The notes below the pieces were generated by a model. The model did not search any database, was not told the DNA's origin, and saw only the letters and a program-made list of their open reading frames with translations. A program made the position numbers and the translations under genes. A stretch of 33,587 nucleotides of DNA from Coriobacteriia bacterium (GTDB taxonomy: Bacteria > Actinomycetota > Coriobacteriia > Anaerosomatales > SLCP01): positions 1 through 33,587 of the forward strand of contig JACUUN010000017.1 in NCBI GenBank assembly GCA_014859265.1. Reading direction: 5' to 3'. Of the stretch, positions 17,947 to 28,835 are shown in pieces; within the stretch, counting starts at the first letter, position 1, and the number at the start of each line of letters is the position of its first letter.

Positions 17947-19173
17947 ATGGCACGTGAGAAGTGCGTACTGGCCTACTCGGGCGGACTGGACACCTCCGTC
18001 GCCATCAAGTGGATCGCCGAGAACTACGACCTCGACGTGGTTGCTCTCGCGATCGACGTTGGCCAAGAGCGTCAGGACCTCGAGTTCGTCCGCCAGAAGG
18101 CGCTCGACATCGGGGCGATCGAGTCGGTGGTCAAGGACGTCCGCGACGAGTACGTGGAGGAGTATCTCGCCAAGGCGCTCAAGGCCAACGCGCTCTACGA
18201 GAACAAGTATCCGCTCGTCTCGGCGATGTCGCGCCCGATCATCGTGAAGCACCTCGTAGAGGAGGCGCATCGCTGCCGGGCGAAGTACATCGCTCACGGC
18301 TGCACTGGCAAGGGCAACGACCAGGTCCGCTTCGAGGTCGGCATCGCTGCGCTCGACCCGGACATCGAGGTACTCGCACCGGTCCGCGAGTGGGACCTGT
18401 GCACGCGCGAGCTCGAGATGAACTACGCGGCCGAGCGCAGCATCCCCGTGCCGACCACCAAGGACAACCCGTATTCGATCGACGACAACCTGTGGGGTCG
18501 TGCGATAGAGTGCGGCGTGCTCGAGGACCCCTGGGTCGAGCCGCCCGCCGACATCTACACGCTCACCGCGGATTCGCGCGGCAACACCTGCGACGAGCCC
18601 GAGTACGCGGAGATCAGCTTCGAGCAGGGCATCCCGATCGCGCTCAACGGTGAGCTCTGCAGCTTCCACGACATCATCGATAGCATGAACGAGCTCGCCG
18701 GCAAGCACGGCTTCGGCCGCATCGACATGATCGAGAACCGGCTCATCGGTGTGAAGTCCCGCGAGATCTACGAGGTGCCGGGCGCACTCACACTCATCAC
18801 CGCGCACAAGGCCCTCGAGGACCTGTGCCTCGAGCGCGAGCTGCTGCACTACAAGCTGCAGATAGAGCAGAAGTGGGCCGAGCTCGTCTATAACGGCATG
18901 TGGTTCTCGCCGCTCAAAGAGGCGCTCGACGGCTTTGTCGAGACCACCCAGCAGCTCGTGACCGGCGACGTGCGCCTGCGCTTCTTCAAGGGCAGCTGTG
19001 TGACGGTCGGCCGCCGCAGCCCATACTCGCTGTACGACTACAACCTGGCGACCTACGATGAGGCTGACACCTTCGACCACAAGGCAGCCAAGGGCTTCAT
19101 CGACCTGCACGGTCTGCCGGTCAAGGTCTGGGCCCGTCAGCGCCGCAAGGTCGGCAAGGAAGGCGAAGTGTAG
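17947..19173 (+). CDS. argG: Argininosuccinate synthase
   Basis: 'CVLAYSGGLDTSVAIKWI', 'AHGCTGKGNDQVRFE'. Confidence 0.97.
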   Translation: MAREKCVLAYSGGLDTSVAIKWIAENYDLDVVALAIDVGQERQDLEFVRQKALDIGAIESVVKDVRDEYVEEYLAKALKANALYENKYPLVSAMSRPIIVKHLVEEAHRCRAKYIAHGCTGKGNDQVRFEVGIAALDPDIEVLAPVREWDLCTRELEMNYAAERSIPVPTTKDNPYSIDDNLWGRAIECGVLEDPWVEPPADIYTLTADSRGNTCDEPEYAEISFEQGIPIALNGELCSFHDIIDSMNELAGKHGFGRIDMIENRLIGVKSREIYEVPGALTLITAHKALEDLCLERELLHYKLQIEQKWAELVYNGMWFSPLKEALDGFVETTQQLVTGDVRLRFFKGSCVTVGRRSPYSLYDYNLATYDEADTFDHKAAKGFIDLHGLPVKVWARQRRKVGKEGEV

Positions 19174-19174
19174 C

Positions 19175-20590
19175 GTGAGTGACGCCAAGAAACCCTGGGG
19201 CGGCCGGTTCGAGCGCTCCCCGAGCAAGTTTCTCGACGAGTTCGGAGCATCGCTGCCCGTAGACAAGCGGATGTGGGCCGAGGACATTCAGGGCTCGATC
19301 GCGCACGCTCGCATGCTCGCCAACCAGGGGGTCATCAGCGAGGGTGACGCGGACGCCATCGAGTCCGGGCTCTCACAGATCTACCGCGAGATCCGCGACG
19401 GTTCCTTCGACTTCAGAATCGCCGACGAGGACATCCACATGGCCATCGAGCGCACGCTCACCGAGCGCATCGGGCCGGCCGGAGGCAGGCTGCACACCGC
19501 GCGCAGCCGCAACGACCAGGTCGCGCTGGACACGCGGCTGTTCGCCAAGCGCCGGGCGGTCGAGCTCCTCGGCGCCACCGCGAAGCTGCGCGAGACGCTC
19601 GTTCGCCTCGCCTCGGATCATGCCGACACGGTGATGCCCGGCTACACCCACCTGCAGAAGGCGCAGCCGGTACTCTTCGGCCATCACCTGCTCGCGTACT
19701 TCTGGATGCTTTCGCGCGATGCGACGCGCTTCCGTCACGCGCATGAGGCCGCCGATGTCATGCCGCTCGGCAGCGCGGCGCTCGCAGGGACGACCTTCCC
19801 GGTCGACCGCCGCTTCGTCGCCGACCGCCTCGGCTTTGTCGAAGTGAGCGCGAACTCGATGGACAGTGTCTCCGACCGCGATTTCCTCCTTGACCTCACC
19901 TACGCCTGTACGGTGACGATGATCCATCTGTCTCGGCTGTGCGAGGAGCTCATCCTCTGGTCGTCCGAGGAGTTCGGTTTCGTGAAGATGGACGACACGT
20001 ACGCGACCGGTTCGAGCATCATGCCGCAGAAGAAGAATCCGGACTTCGCCGAGCTCACACGTGGCAAGGCCGGGCGCGTCGTAGGGGACCTCGTCGGCCT
20101 GCTCACGGTGCTCAAGGGCCTCCCGCTCGCCTACAACAAAGACATGCAGGAGGACAAGGAAGGCGCGTTCGACGCGATCGACACCACGCTCGATTGCCTG
20201 GTCGTCGTCGATGGCATGCTCGCCACGATGTCGGTCGACACCGCGCGCATGCGCGTCGCGGCGCATGGCGGGTTCATGGCGGCGACCGACCTCGCCGACT
20301 ACCTCGTTGGTACCGGCATGCCCTTCCGCGAGGCGCATGAAGTCGTCGGCCGTCTCGTGCTCACGCTCGAGCGCGAGGGGCGCACTCTGCAGGAGCTCTC
20401 CGTGGCCGAGTTCGCCGCTGTCGATCCCGCCTTCGGCTCGGACGCCCCGGCGGCTGTCAACATCGATGGTGTCGTGGCGCGCAGGGTGAGCGAGGGCGGT
20501 ACGGGCGGAGAGGCCCTCGCAACCCAGCTCGAAAGGGCCCGCGACGTGCTCGCGGCCGACACTACCTGGCTCGAGGCGCTCGCCGAGTAA
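19175..20590 (+). CDS. argH: Argininosuccinate lyase
   Basis: GTG 19175 'VSDAKKPWGGRFERSPSKFLDEF'; 'GSSIMPQKKNPDFAEL'. Confidence 0.96.
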   Translation: MSDAKKPWGGRFERSPSKFLDEFGASLPVDKRMWAEDIQGSIAHARMLANQGVISEGDADAIESGLSQIYREIRDGSFDFRIADEDIHMAIERTLTERIGPAGGRLHTARSRNDQVALDTRLFAKRRAVELLGATAKLRETLVRLASDHADTVMPGYTHLQKAQPVLFGHHLLAYFWMLSRDATRFRHAHEAADVMPLGSAALAGTTFPVDRRFVADRLGFVEVSANSMDSVSDRDFLLDLTYACTVTMIHLSRLCEELILWSSEEFGFVKMDDTYATGSSIMPQKKNPDFAELTRGKAGRVVGDLVGLLTVLKGLPLAYNKDMQEDKEGAFDAIDTTLDCLVVVDGMLATMSVDTARMRVAAHGGFMAATDLADYLVGTGMPFREAHEVVGRLVLTLEREGRTLQELSVAEFAAVDPAFGSDAPAAVNIDGVVARRVSEGGTGGEALATQLERARDVLAADTTWLEALAE

Positions 20591-20606
20591 GAAGGGAGCG
20601 CGCCAG

Positions 20607-22382
20607 ATGCCCGAGCTCGACAACGCTGCCATCGCACGGGAGCTCGAGGTCATGGGCGACCTCCTCGAGATAGCTGGGGCCGACCGGTTCCGGGTGCTGA
20701 GCTACCGCAAGGCGGCGAACTCCATCCGTGCATGGCCCGAGCAGCTCTCCGTGATGGCCGAGGCCGACCGCCTGACCGAGGTCCCAGGCGTGGGCAAGAA
20801 GCTCGCCGCCAGCATCGCCGAGATGTTGCACCACGGGACCTTCCCTGAACTCGAGGCCGCGAAGACCGAGTATCCCGCGGGCCTTGTCGAGCTCACCCAG
20901 GTCGCCGGGGTCGGTCCGACGCGGGCCCGGCAATTCTACGAGAAGCTCGGCGTGGATTCGGTCGATGCGCTTCTGCACGCGCTCGATTCGGGTGAGATCG
21001 TCCGGGTGGGCGGCATGGGGGAGAAGACGGTCGCCAACATACGGCATGGGGTGGAGTCCTACCTGGCGCACCGGGGCCGCATGCTGCTGATGGACGCTCT
21101 ACCGCTCGCCGAGCGCCTCGCTGGAGAGCTGCTCGAACACCCTGCCGTGCTGAGCGCGACACCCGCGGGCTCGCTCAGGCGCATGCAGGAGACGATCGGC
21201 GACATCGACATCATCACCGTCTCTGAGGACACTCCCGCGGTGATGGAAGCCGTGCGCTCGCTTCCGGCGGTAGCGCGCGTGCTCGGCAGCGGTGAGACGA
21301 AGACGAGCGTGCTCACCACCTCCGGACTACAGGTCGACGTCCGTGTAGTGGCACCCGACCAGGCCGGTGCGGCGCTGCAGTACTTCACCGGCAGCAAGGA
21401 ACACAACGTCCACCTGCGCGAGATCGCCAAGCGGGCCGGCATGAAGGTGAACGAGTACGGGGTGTTCCGCGTCGCCGAGGACGGTACCGAGGTCGAGCGG
21501 GTAGGCGGTGCGACCGAGAACGAGGTGTACGAGGTCCTCGGCTTCGCGCAGACGCCTCCGCCGGAGATTCGCCACGATACCGGCGAGATCGAGGCCGCGC
21601 TCGCCGGCGACCTTCCGCGCTTGCTTGAACTCGCCGATATTCGCGGCGACCTCCACGCGCACACCACGAGTACGGATGCGCACTCGACGCTCGCGGAGAA
21701 CCGGGCGATGGCCGCCGACCTAGGCTACGAGTACCTGGTCGTCACCGATCACGCCGAGAACCTGCGCATGGTCCGCGGCATGACCGTTCCCGAGCTCGAG
21801 GAACAGTGGGCCGAGGTCGACGAGCTCAACGACTCGCGCGGCGACCTGCCCTACATCCTGAAAGGCGTGGAGCTCAACATCGGATCGGATGGGACGGTCG
21901 ACTACGATCCTGGTGTGCTCGCTCGCTTCGACTTCTGCATCGCGTCGCTGCACTCGGGCTGGGGAGAGGAGGGCGCTGCGGTGACCGCACGGCTTCTGCG
22001 CGCCATGGAAAACCCCTACGTCGACATCATCGGTCACCCGACCGGCCGCATCATCGGCAGGCGCGATCCCATCGCGCTCGACATGGACGCGGTGCTCACC
22101 AAGGCAGCCGAGACCGGTACGATCATGGAACTCAATGCATACCCGGATCGGTTGGACCTCAGGGACACTCACCTGAGACTCGCCATGCGGCATGGAGTGC
22201 GCGTCGCAATCGGGACCGATGCGCACCGCTCAGAGCACATGCGCTACATGCGCTACGGTGTGGCGACCGCGCGTCGGGGATGGGTCACACACGACCTGTG
22301 CTTGAACGCGCAGCCGCTCGATGTGGTGCGCTCGTGGCTAAGACGCGCGTCTGAGTATCCTCCCACTGACCACCAGGCATAA
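20607..22382 (+). CDS. polX: DNA polymerase/3'-5' exonuclease PolX (family X polymerase plus PHP domain)
   Basis: Helix-hairpin-helix 'VPGVGKKLAASIAEML', polymerase 'GSLRRMQETIGDIDIITVS' and 'VDVRVV', PHP 'DLHAHTTSTDAHSTLAENRAMAADLGYEYLVVTDH'. Confidence 0.93.
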   Translation: MPELDNAAIARELEVMGDLLEIAGADRFRVLSYRKAANSIRAWPEQLSVMAEADRLTEVPGVGKKLAASIAEMLHHGTFPELEAAKTEYPAGLVELTQVAGVGPTRARQFYEKLGVDSVDALLHALDSGEIVRVGGMGEKTVANIRHGVESYLAHRGRMLLMDALPLAERLAGELLEHPAVLSATPAGSLRRMQETIGDIDIITVSEDTPAVMEAVRSLPAVARVLGSGETKTSVLTTSGLQVDVRVVAPDQAGAALQYFTGSKEHNVHLREIAKRAGMKVNEYGVFRVAEDGTEVERVGGATENEVYEVLGFAQTPPPEIRHDTGEIEAALAGDLPRLLELADIRGDLHAHTTSTDAHSTLAENRAMAADLGYEYLVVTDHAENLRMVRGMTVPELEEQWAEVDELNDSRGDLPYILKGVELNIGSDGTVDYDPGVLARFDFCIASLHSGWGEEGAAVTARLLRAMENPYVDIIGHPTGRIIGRRDPIALDMDAVLTKAAETGTIMELNAYPDRLDLRDTHLRLAMRHGVRVAIGTDAHRSEHMRYMRYGVATARRGWVTHDLCLNAQPLDVVRSWLRRASEYPPTDHQA

Positions 22383-22403
22383 CGTTGCGGTACCATCTCG
22401 CGT

Positions 22404-23060
22404 ATGGAACCGAACCTCCCGGATCACTCCCTGCTCCTGTCGCGCTCGTTCTTCGCACGCGATCCGCGCATCGTTGCGCGCGGGCTCCTCGGATGCGTGG
22501 TCATCTCGCATAAAGGGAGCGCTGTGACCGGCGGGCGCATCGTAGAGGCCGAGGCCTATCTCGGCGCGGATGACTCTGGCAGCCATGCGGCCACCAGGGG
22601 CATCACATCGCGAAACGCCGTGATGTACGGGCCTCCTGGCCACGCCTACGTGTACTTCACCTACGGCAACCACCACATGTTGAATTTCGTGTGCGAAGCG
22701 GAGGGCACGGCGGGCGCGGTACTCGTACGCGCTCTCGAGCCGTTCTACGGGCTTGCCGAGATGGCTGCGCGGCGCGGCAACAGGCCTGCCGGTGAGCTCA
22801 CCAACGGCCCCGGAAAGCTCACCGAGGCACTCGGCATCGATCTGTCGGACAACGCATGCCCGCTCAACGAGAAGGGGATATTCGTCTACGATGCACCTCG
22901 ACCCGCCGCCGAGCAGGTGGCCGCCTCCGGGCGGATCGGTCTTGCGGATGGTCACGAACACGAGTACCGGTACTACCTGCGCGACAACTCTTTCGTATCC
23001 CGTGGACGCACCGGCCCGGTACGCAGGCCGGTTCGTGCGACAGACAGGAGTGAGCCGTGA
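22404..23060 (+). CDS. 3-methyladenine DNA glycosylase (AAG/MPG family)
   Basis: 'IVEAEAYLGADDSGSHAATRGITSRNAVMYGPPGHAYVYFTYGNHHMLNFV'. Confidence 0.93.
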   Translation: MEPNLPDHSLLLSRSFFARDPRIVARGLLGCVVISHKGSAVTGGRIVEAEAYLGADDSGSHAATRGITSRNAVMYGPPGHAYVYFTYGNHHMLNFVCEAEGTAGAVLVRALEPFYGLAEMAARRGNRPAGELTNGPGKLTEALGIDLSDNACPLNEKGIFVYDAPRPAAEQVAASGRIGLADGHEHEYRYYLRDNSFVSRGRTGPVRRPVRATDRSEP

Positions 23061-24019
23061 GCATCGCACTGAAAGACATCTACCGCATCGCAGTCGAGAA
23101 GGGCATCGCCGCCGACGCGCGTGACCGCGCGGAGATCGACCGGGTGCTCGCGAACGCCAAGAAGGCGCATGACAAACTCGACGAGGACGAGCGTGAGTTC
23201 TTCGACACCGAGAAGTTCACCAACCCCTACTCGGATACCAGGATCTCCGTCGGCGACCCCGATTCTGAGGTGCGCGGCCTGCTCGTCGGCATCGACATGG
23301 AAGTAGGCGAGGTCGTGCTCGCTGACCGCTTGCGCGAGAAGGGTGAGCCGGTCGATCTCATCTTTGCCCATCACCCCGAGGGCGCCGGCTACGCCGGCCT
23401 CCACGAGGTCATGTACATGCAGGCCGACCTCTGGGCCGCCCAGGGTGTCGCTATCGGTGCGGCGGATGCGCTCATCGAGCCTCGGGCGCAGGAGATCCGG
23501 CGCAAGGTGATGCCGGCGAACCACTATCGTGCGGTCGACGCTGCCAGATTACTCGGGTTCTCGATGATGTCCTGCCACACCCCGGCGGATAACAGCGTCA
23601 ACGTCTTCGTGCAGCACTTCCTCGAGGAAGAGGCTCCGGTGACCCTCGAGGAGGTCGTGAAGGCGCTGCGTCGAATCCCCGAGTACGCCGACGCAGCCAG
23701 GAAGGGATACGGGCCGTCGCTCATCTCGGGCTCGGGCTTGGCACGGCCCGGGCGCATCGTCGTCGATATGACCGGGGGGACCGAGGGCCCAACTGAGGCG
23801 CTCGAGCGTCTCTCCGCCGCGGGCGTGGGCACCCTTGTCGGTATGCACTACTCCGAGGAGCACCGCACCAAGGCCGAGGAACTGAAGGTCAACCTCGTCA
23901 TCGCCGGCCACGTGTCATCGGACACGCTCGGCATGAACCTCATACTCGATGAGATCGAGCGCGCCGGCGAACTCGCGATACACTGCACCTCGGGGATGGT
24001 TCGCTTCAAGCGCACGTAG
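23057..24019 (+). CDS. NIF3-family (NGG1p-interacting factor 3) protein
   Basis: 'LLVGIDMEVGEVV', 'DLIFAHHPEG', 'ALIEPRAQEIRRKVMPANHYRAVDAARLLGFSMMSCHTPADN'; start overlaps the previous stop (GTGA). Confidence 0.75.
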   Translation: MSIALKDIYRIAVEKGIAADARDRAEIDRVLANAKKAHDKLDEDEREFFDTEKFTNPYSDTRISVGDPDSEVRGLLVGIDMEVGEVVLADRLREKGEPVDLIFAHHPEGAGYAGLHEVMYMQADLWAAQGVAIGAADALIEPRAQEIRRKVMPANHYRAVDAARLLGFSMMSCHTPADNSVNVFVQHFLEEEAPVTLEEVVKALRRIPEYADAARKGYGPSLISGSGLARPGRIVVDMTGGTEGPTEALERLSAAGVGTLVGMHYSEEHRTKAEELKVNLVIAGHVSSDTLGMNLILDEIERAGELAIHCTSGMVRFKRT

Positions 24020-24058
24020 GCGCGGCGAGCATTTCGCCAACCGGAGAGGCCGTGTCGC

Positions 24059-26296
24059 CTAGGGCTTCTTCCCGGGCGGCTTGGCTGGATCGGTTGTGTC
24101 GTCTGACGGCGGAGGCGGTTCGGGCGCGGGTTTCGGTTCGGGCGCAGGTGGCGGCGTCGGATCCTTGCCTTTCGAGACCTGGACTGAAACCACGTCGTTC
24201 GGGCGTGCCGATGAGCCGGCGGCAGGGCTCTGCGTGACAATCGTCCCGGCAGGCGCCGTGTCGTGGTAGACCTCAGCGGCAGCCAGTCCGAGGCCGGTTT
24301 CCTCGAGTGCGGTTCGTGCTTGTGCGAGCGTCATTCCGACGAGGTCTGGTACTGGCACCTGGAGAGGTTGCTGTACGAACGTGTACTCGGGTTTGCCAAC
24401 CTTCTCGAAGTCCAGCTTGGGCCGACCTTCGAGCGCTGCCTTCATGAAGTCCGCCCAGATGGGGGCCGCAACCGTGCCGCCGAAGCCTCGGCGTCCGCGG
24501 ACGTTGAGCATCGGCTTCTCCTCCTGGTAGAAGCCTACCCATACGGACGTCACGAGGTCTGGCGTGTACCCGACGAACCAGGCGTCGCGGTAGTTCTGGC
24601 TGGTACCGGTTTTGCCGGCCGCCGGCCGGCCGATGTCGGCCCGGCGCGCCGTGCCGCCGGTGATGACGCCCCGCAGTACCGTGGTGGCCTCCCCCGCGAT
24701 CTCCGGTTCAAGGGCGGGTACGCCCTCAGGATCCGCCTCGAAGACCACATCTCCATGCCGGTCGATGACCTTCGTGATTGCGACGGGCTCGTAGTGCACG
24801 CCGTTCGTGGCCAGCGTGCCGAAAGCCGAGGCCATTTCAAGCGGGGTCACATTCTGCGAACCGAGGGCGATCGAAGGGTAGGGGGGGATCGCCGAGGTGA
24901 TGCCCATGCGACGCGCCACGTTCGCGACCTTCTCGGCCCCGGTGCTCTCGTCATCGTTGAGCTCCCAGATAAGCCGGGCGAACACGGTGTTGACCGAGGA
25001 CCGCGTCGCCGCGTCCATGGTGATGAAGCCGCGGCCGCGACCCTCGCTGTTGGAAACCTCCCAGACGGGGGTGGTGGGGATCCGTGCCGGCGACGAGGAG
25101 TCAACGTATCGGGAGGGCGGCATCCCGGCCTCGAGGGCGGCGACGAGGACGAACGTCTTGAAGCTTGAACCGGGCTGGCGTCTGCCTTGCGTGGCGAGGT
25201 TGAACTTGTTGGTCTCGAAGTCCCGGCCGCCGACCATCGCCTTGATGAAGCCGTCCCGGGGATCGATGGAGACCAGTGCAGTGTCGGGGTCTTCCGGCCG
25301 GCCCAGGGCGTCGCTGACCGACTTCTCGGCCGCTGCCTGCATTCGCATGTCGATCGTCGTGTGGACCTCGAGGCCTCCCTCGAATACGAGTGAAGGACTG
25401 TACTCCCGCTGCAGGAGCTTCTTGACGTGCGCCACGAAGTACGGAGCGGCGTAAATGCCGTCCGCCGGCTGTGGTGCCCGCTTCAGCTCGAGCGGGGTCT
25501 CGCGCGCGACTGCATACTCCTCGGCGGTGATGTAGCCGTTGGCGAGCATGCGCGAGAGAACCAGGTTGCGCCGCCTGGTCGCTCCCTCCGGATTCGCGTA
25601 CGGCGACAGGCGGCTCGGCTGCTGCGGCAGACCCGCGAGGAGTGCGGCCTCGGGCAGGGTGAGATCGTTGGCGTCCTTCGAGAAGAACGTCTGGGCGGCT
25701 GCCTGCGCGCCGTACGCACCCTCACCGAAGTAGATCGCGTTGAGGTAAAGCTCCAGGATCTCATCCTTGCTCTTGCGCTTCTCGAGTTCGCGGGCGAGAA
25801 ACGCCTCCCGGACCTTGCGTGCGAGCGAGATGTCGGTCCGCTCATCGAGGAGGACCGTGTTGCGGATGTACTGCTGGGTGATGGTCGAGGCGCCCTCGTC
25901 GGGTGACCCAGTCACGATGTCCCTGATGGCCGCGCGTGCGATACCGTACAGGTCGATGCCGTCGTGGCTGTAGAAACGCTCGTCCTCGACTGCAACGACT
26001 GCGTCAACAAGGTCGGTAGCGATGGCTGACATCGGCACGACGGTCCGGTTCTCGAGGTAGAGGCGCGCGAGCAGCACTCCGTCCGCCGAGTAGACGCGCG
26101 TGGTCTGTGCGACTTCGAACGCATCGGGGGATTCGTAGTCAGGGAGGTCCTGCAGCCATGAGCTGAGGACTCCGTACGCACCAGCGGTTCCGAAGAGGAG
26201 CAGAGTGAGTACGCCAAAGAGGCCGGCAGCCAGCACTCCCAGCACGATTCGTGGCCCCCCGCGCGAACGCCTGGCACGTCTGCGCCTGGTTGACAT
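24059..26296 (-). CDS. Class A penicillin-binding protein with one C-terminal PASTA domain
   Basis: Transglycosylase 'EDERFYSHDGID...GASTITQQYIRN'; transpeptidase 'PGSSFKTF', 'SSVNTVF', 'GKTGTSQNYRDAWFVGYTPD'; PASTA 'VPDLVGMTLAQARTALEETGL'. Confidence 0.94.
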   Translation of the reverse strand: MSTRRRRARRSRGGPRIVLGVLAAGLFGVLTLLLFGTAGAYGVLSSWLQDLPDYESPDAFEVAQTTRVYSADGVLLARLYLENRTVVPMSAIATDLVDAVVAVEDERFYSHDGIDLYGIARAAIRDIVTGSPDEGASTITQQYIRNTVLLDERTDISLARKVREAFLARELEKRKSKDEILELYLNAIYFGEGAYGAQAAAQTFFSKDANDLTLPEAALLAGLPQQPSRLSPYANPEGATRRRNLVLSRMLANGYITAEEYAVARETPLELKRAPQPADGIYAAPYFVAHVKKLLQREYSPSLVFEGGLEVHTTIDMRMQAAAEKSVSDALGRPEDPDTALVSIDPRDGFIKAMVGGRDFETNKFNLATQGRRQPGSSFKTFVLVAALEAGMPPSRYVDSSSPARIPTTPVWEVSNSEGRGRGFITMDAATRSSVNTVFARLIWELNDDESTGAEKVANVARRMGITSAIPPYPSIALGSQNVTPLEMASAFGTLATNGVHYEPVAITKVIDRHGDVVFEADPEGVPALEPEIAGEATTVLRGVITGGTARRADIGRPAAGKTGTSQNYRDAWFVGYTPDLVTSVWVGFYQEEKPMLNVRGRRGFGGTVAAPIWADFMKAALEGRPKLDFEKVGKPEYTFVQQPLQVPVPDLVGMTLAQARTALEETGLGLAAAEVYHDTAPAGTIVTQSPAAGSSARPNDVVSVQVSKGKDPTPPPAPEPKPAPEPPPPSDDTTDPAKPPGKKP

Positions 26297-26395
26297 GCTC
26301 CCTGCTCACCTCCGATTTTGTATTATCCCACCCTGCGCTAGTATCGTGCCAGGTGACCAGAGATGGTGTCACCAAACCGATACGACGAGTCCGCC

Positions 26396-28813
26396 ATGCC
26401 TAAGGTTCTCACAAACGCAAGACCCGAGCTGCTCGCGCCTGCCGGAGGACCCGAGTCACTGCGCGCTGCGGTCAATAACGGCGCCGATGCGGTCTACCTT
26501 GGTGTGGACCGGCTCAACGCGCGGCGAGGAGCCGAGAACTTCACACTCGACAGTCTCCGGAAGGCGACCCGCTTCGCGCATCTGCGCGGCGTAAAGGTCT
26601 ATCTGACCGCCAACGTCGTAATCCGGCCTTCCGAGATGGGGGAGGCGCTCTCCCTCGTCGACGAGGCATGGGCGAGCGGGGTCGATGCGATTATTGTTCA
26701 GGATCTCGGGCTTGCCCGTGCAGTCGCGCTAGAGCTGCCAGAGGTGCGATTGCACGCATCGACGCAGATCAACGCGCACAACACGGCTACCATATCGGAG
26801 CTTGACCGGCTCGGCTTCTCGCGTGTGACGCTGGCCCGGGAACTCTCGCTCCCGGAGATAGAGGAGATTGTGCGGGAGGCCCCTGTCGAGGTCGAGATCT
26901 TCGTGCACGGCGCACTCTGCTTCTGCTACTCGGGCCAGTGCCTGCTCTCCTCGGCGGTCGGCGGGCGCTCGGCCAACCGGGGCATGTGTGCCCAGCCGTG
27001 CCGCCTGCCCTACGAGCTGCTCGACGAGAAGGGCAAGCACCTCGAGACGCCCGGACGTTACCTACTGAGTCCCCGTGACCTTGCTGCGGTCTCGCTTCTG
27101 CCGCGGATCGTCTCGGCGGGCGTGAGCGCGCTGAAGATCGAAGGCCGGATGAAGAGCCCGGAGTACGTTGCTATCGTCACTGGCGTCTACCGCGCGGCGC
27201 TGGACCGGGCACTTGCCGATCCGGAGGGATTCGAGGTGACCGAGGCCGAACTCGACGCGCTCGCCGGAGCGTTCAACCGGGGGTTCACGACGGGCTACCT
27301 TGACGGTATCCGCGACCATCGGCTGATGGGATACGACCGGCCGAACAATCGCGGCGTGCCCGTGGGGCGTGTGACCGACGTCGTGGAACGGGCGGCGATC
27401 GTGGCGTTCGAGAAGGCGGTCGAGACTGGTGACACGCTGGAGTTCTGGACGAGGCGCGGGCGTTTCGGCCAGAAAGTCGGGGCGCTTACGGTCGATGGCA
27501 ACGAGCGCCCTGTGGCCCCGGTCGGATCGCGTGCGAGCATGCGGGTCGACAAGTCCGTGTCCGCCGGAGACCGGGTGTTTCGGGTGGCGAGCGCGGCGCT
27601 CGAGAACGCTGCTCGGCGCACATTCGTGCCGGAGGACGCCGGCCGCACGGTGAAGACACGCGTGAGCGTGCGCGCGCTCGTGGGAGAGCCCCTCGAGATA
27701 GCGATCGGGGCGGGAGAGCATCGCGGTGTCGCTTGCGGCCCCGCGCTCGAGCCCGCCCGCACCAAGCCGCTTACGGCCGCCGATATCACCGAGCACGTCG
27801 GCCGCCTCGGGGGGACGCCCTTCGTCGCTGAGGCATGGGACATCGAACTCGGGCCGGACGCTGGCGCGGGCTTCTCATTACTGCACCGGGTACGCCGGGA
27901 AGCGGTCGAGGAGCTCGAGCGTTCGATGCTCGCGGCCTACGACCGGCGTACGCCATCCCATCCGCAGCCTCAGGCTACGCGTGGGCCGGGCCGCACCGCC
28001 CGTTGCGACATGCCCGATCTCGTCGTGTGGACGACGCGTCTCGCCACGGCGAAGGCGTGCCTTGCAGCGGGCGCCCACCGGGCGATTGTGCCCGCGTGGG
28101 CCCTCGAGCATGATGCCGAGGTCTTCTCCAGGGTTGCGGTCGAATTCAAACACATGGTGAAGAACCGCGAGGTCGGCTGCGCGCTCGCAAAGGCACGGCC
28201 AGGACGCGCGCTTGTTGTCGGCAACCTCGGTCTCGTGCGCCCGGCTGCGGAAGCGGGCGCCGACGTTTGGGCGCACTGGGGGTTGAACGCCGTCAACCCC
28301 GGCACGGTGGCAGTGCTTGCGGAAGCCGGGGCAGGGGGCGTGTGGCTGTCTTCTGAGGTGTCGGGCTGGGAGGTGGCGACGATCGTCGCCACCTCGAATG
28401 TTCCCACAGGTATAGCGATCCTGGGCCGACAGGAACTCATGGTGACCGAGCATTGCGTGCTGATGTCGTCCGGGCCCTGCTCGCAGCGGTGCGGCACGTG
28501 CACCCGCCGAGAGCGCTGGTATGCGCTCCGCGATCGGAAGGGCTACGGCTTCCCCGTGATCAGCGATGCCGAGGGCCGCTCGCACATCTTCAACGCAATA
28601 CCGCTCGACCTTACCCGCGCGCTGCCGGAGATACTCGAGGCGGGTGTCGCGGCGGTCCGGCTCGACTTCACGGTGGAACACCTGCAGATGGCCCAGAGCC
28701 TCACCCGTCAGGTCCGCGAGGCCCTCGAGTCCGCCATCGCGGGACACCCGCCTGTTGCCGATGCGCTGCTGGAGCCGGCGACCGCCGGTCACTTCTTCCG
28801 CGGGGTACGCTGA
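26396..28813 (+). CDS. U32-family peptidase (DUF3656-type, RlhA/YegQ-like)
   Basis: 'PELLAPAGGPESLRAAVNNGADAVYLGVDRLNAR', 'FVHGALCFCYSGQCLLSSAVGGRSANRGMCAQPCRLPY'. Upstream alternative ATG at 26363. Confidence 0.87.
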   Translation: MPKVLTNARPELLAPAGGPESLRAAVNNGADAVYLGVDRLNARRGAENFTLDSLRKATRFAHLRGVKVYLTANVVIRPSEMGEALSLVDEAWASGVDAIIVQDLGLARAVALELPEVRLHASTQINAHNTATISELDRLGFSRVTLARELSLPEIEEIVREAPVEVEIFVHGALCFCYSGQCLLSSAVGGRSANRGMCAQPCRLPYELLDEKGKHLETPGRYLLSPRDLAAVSLLPRIVSAGVSALKIEGRMKSPEYVAIVTGVYRAALDRALADPEGFEVTEAELDALAGAFNRGFTTGYLDGIRDHRLMGYDRPNNRGVPVGRVTDVVERAAIVAFEKAVETGDTLEFWTRRGRFGQKVGALTVDGNERPVAPVGSRASMRVDKSVSAGDRVFRVASAALENAARRTFVPEDAGRTVKTRVSVRALVGEPLEIAIGAGEHRGVACGPALEPARTKPLTAADITEHVGRLGGTPFVAEAWDIELGPDAGAGFSLLHRVRREAVEELERSMLAAYDRRTPSHPQPQATRGPGRTARCDMPDLVVWTTRLATAKACLAAGAHRAIVPAWALEHDAEVFSRVAVEFKHMVKNREVGCALAKARPGRALVVGNLGLVRPAAEAGADVWAHWGLNAVNPGTVAVLAEAGAGGVWLSSEVSGWEVATIVATSNVPTGIAILGRQELMVTEHCVLMSSGPCSQRCGTCTRRERWYALRDRKGYGFPVISDAEGRSHIFNAIPLDLTRALPEILEAGVAAVRLDFTVEHLQMAQSLTRQVREALESAIAGHPPVADALLEPATAGHFFRGVR

Positions 28814-28835
28814 TGCGGTGACGCGGGGTGGCGCG

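Noticed and set aside
17914-19287. 457-aa minus-strand ORF antisense to argG
   Set aside because: Mirror ORF of a conserved gene in a high-GC genome; no recognisable motif.
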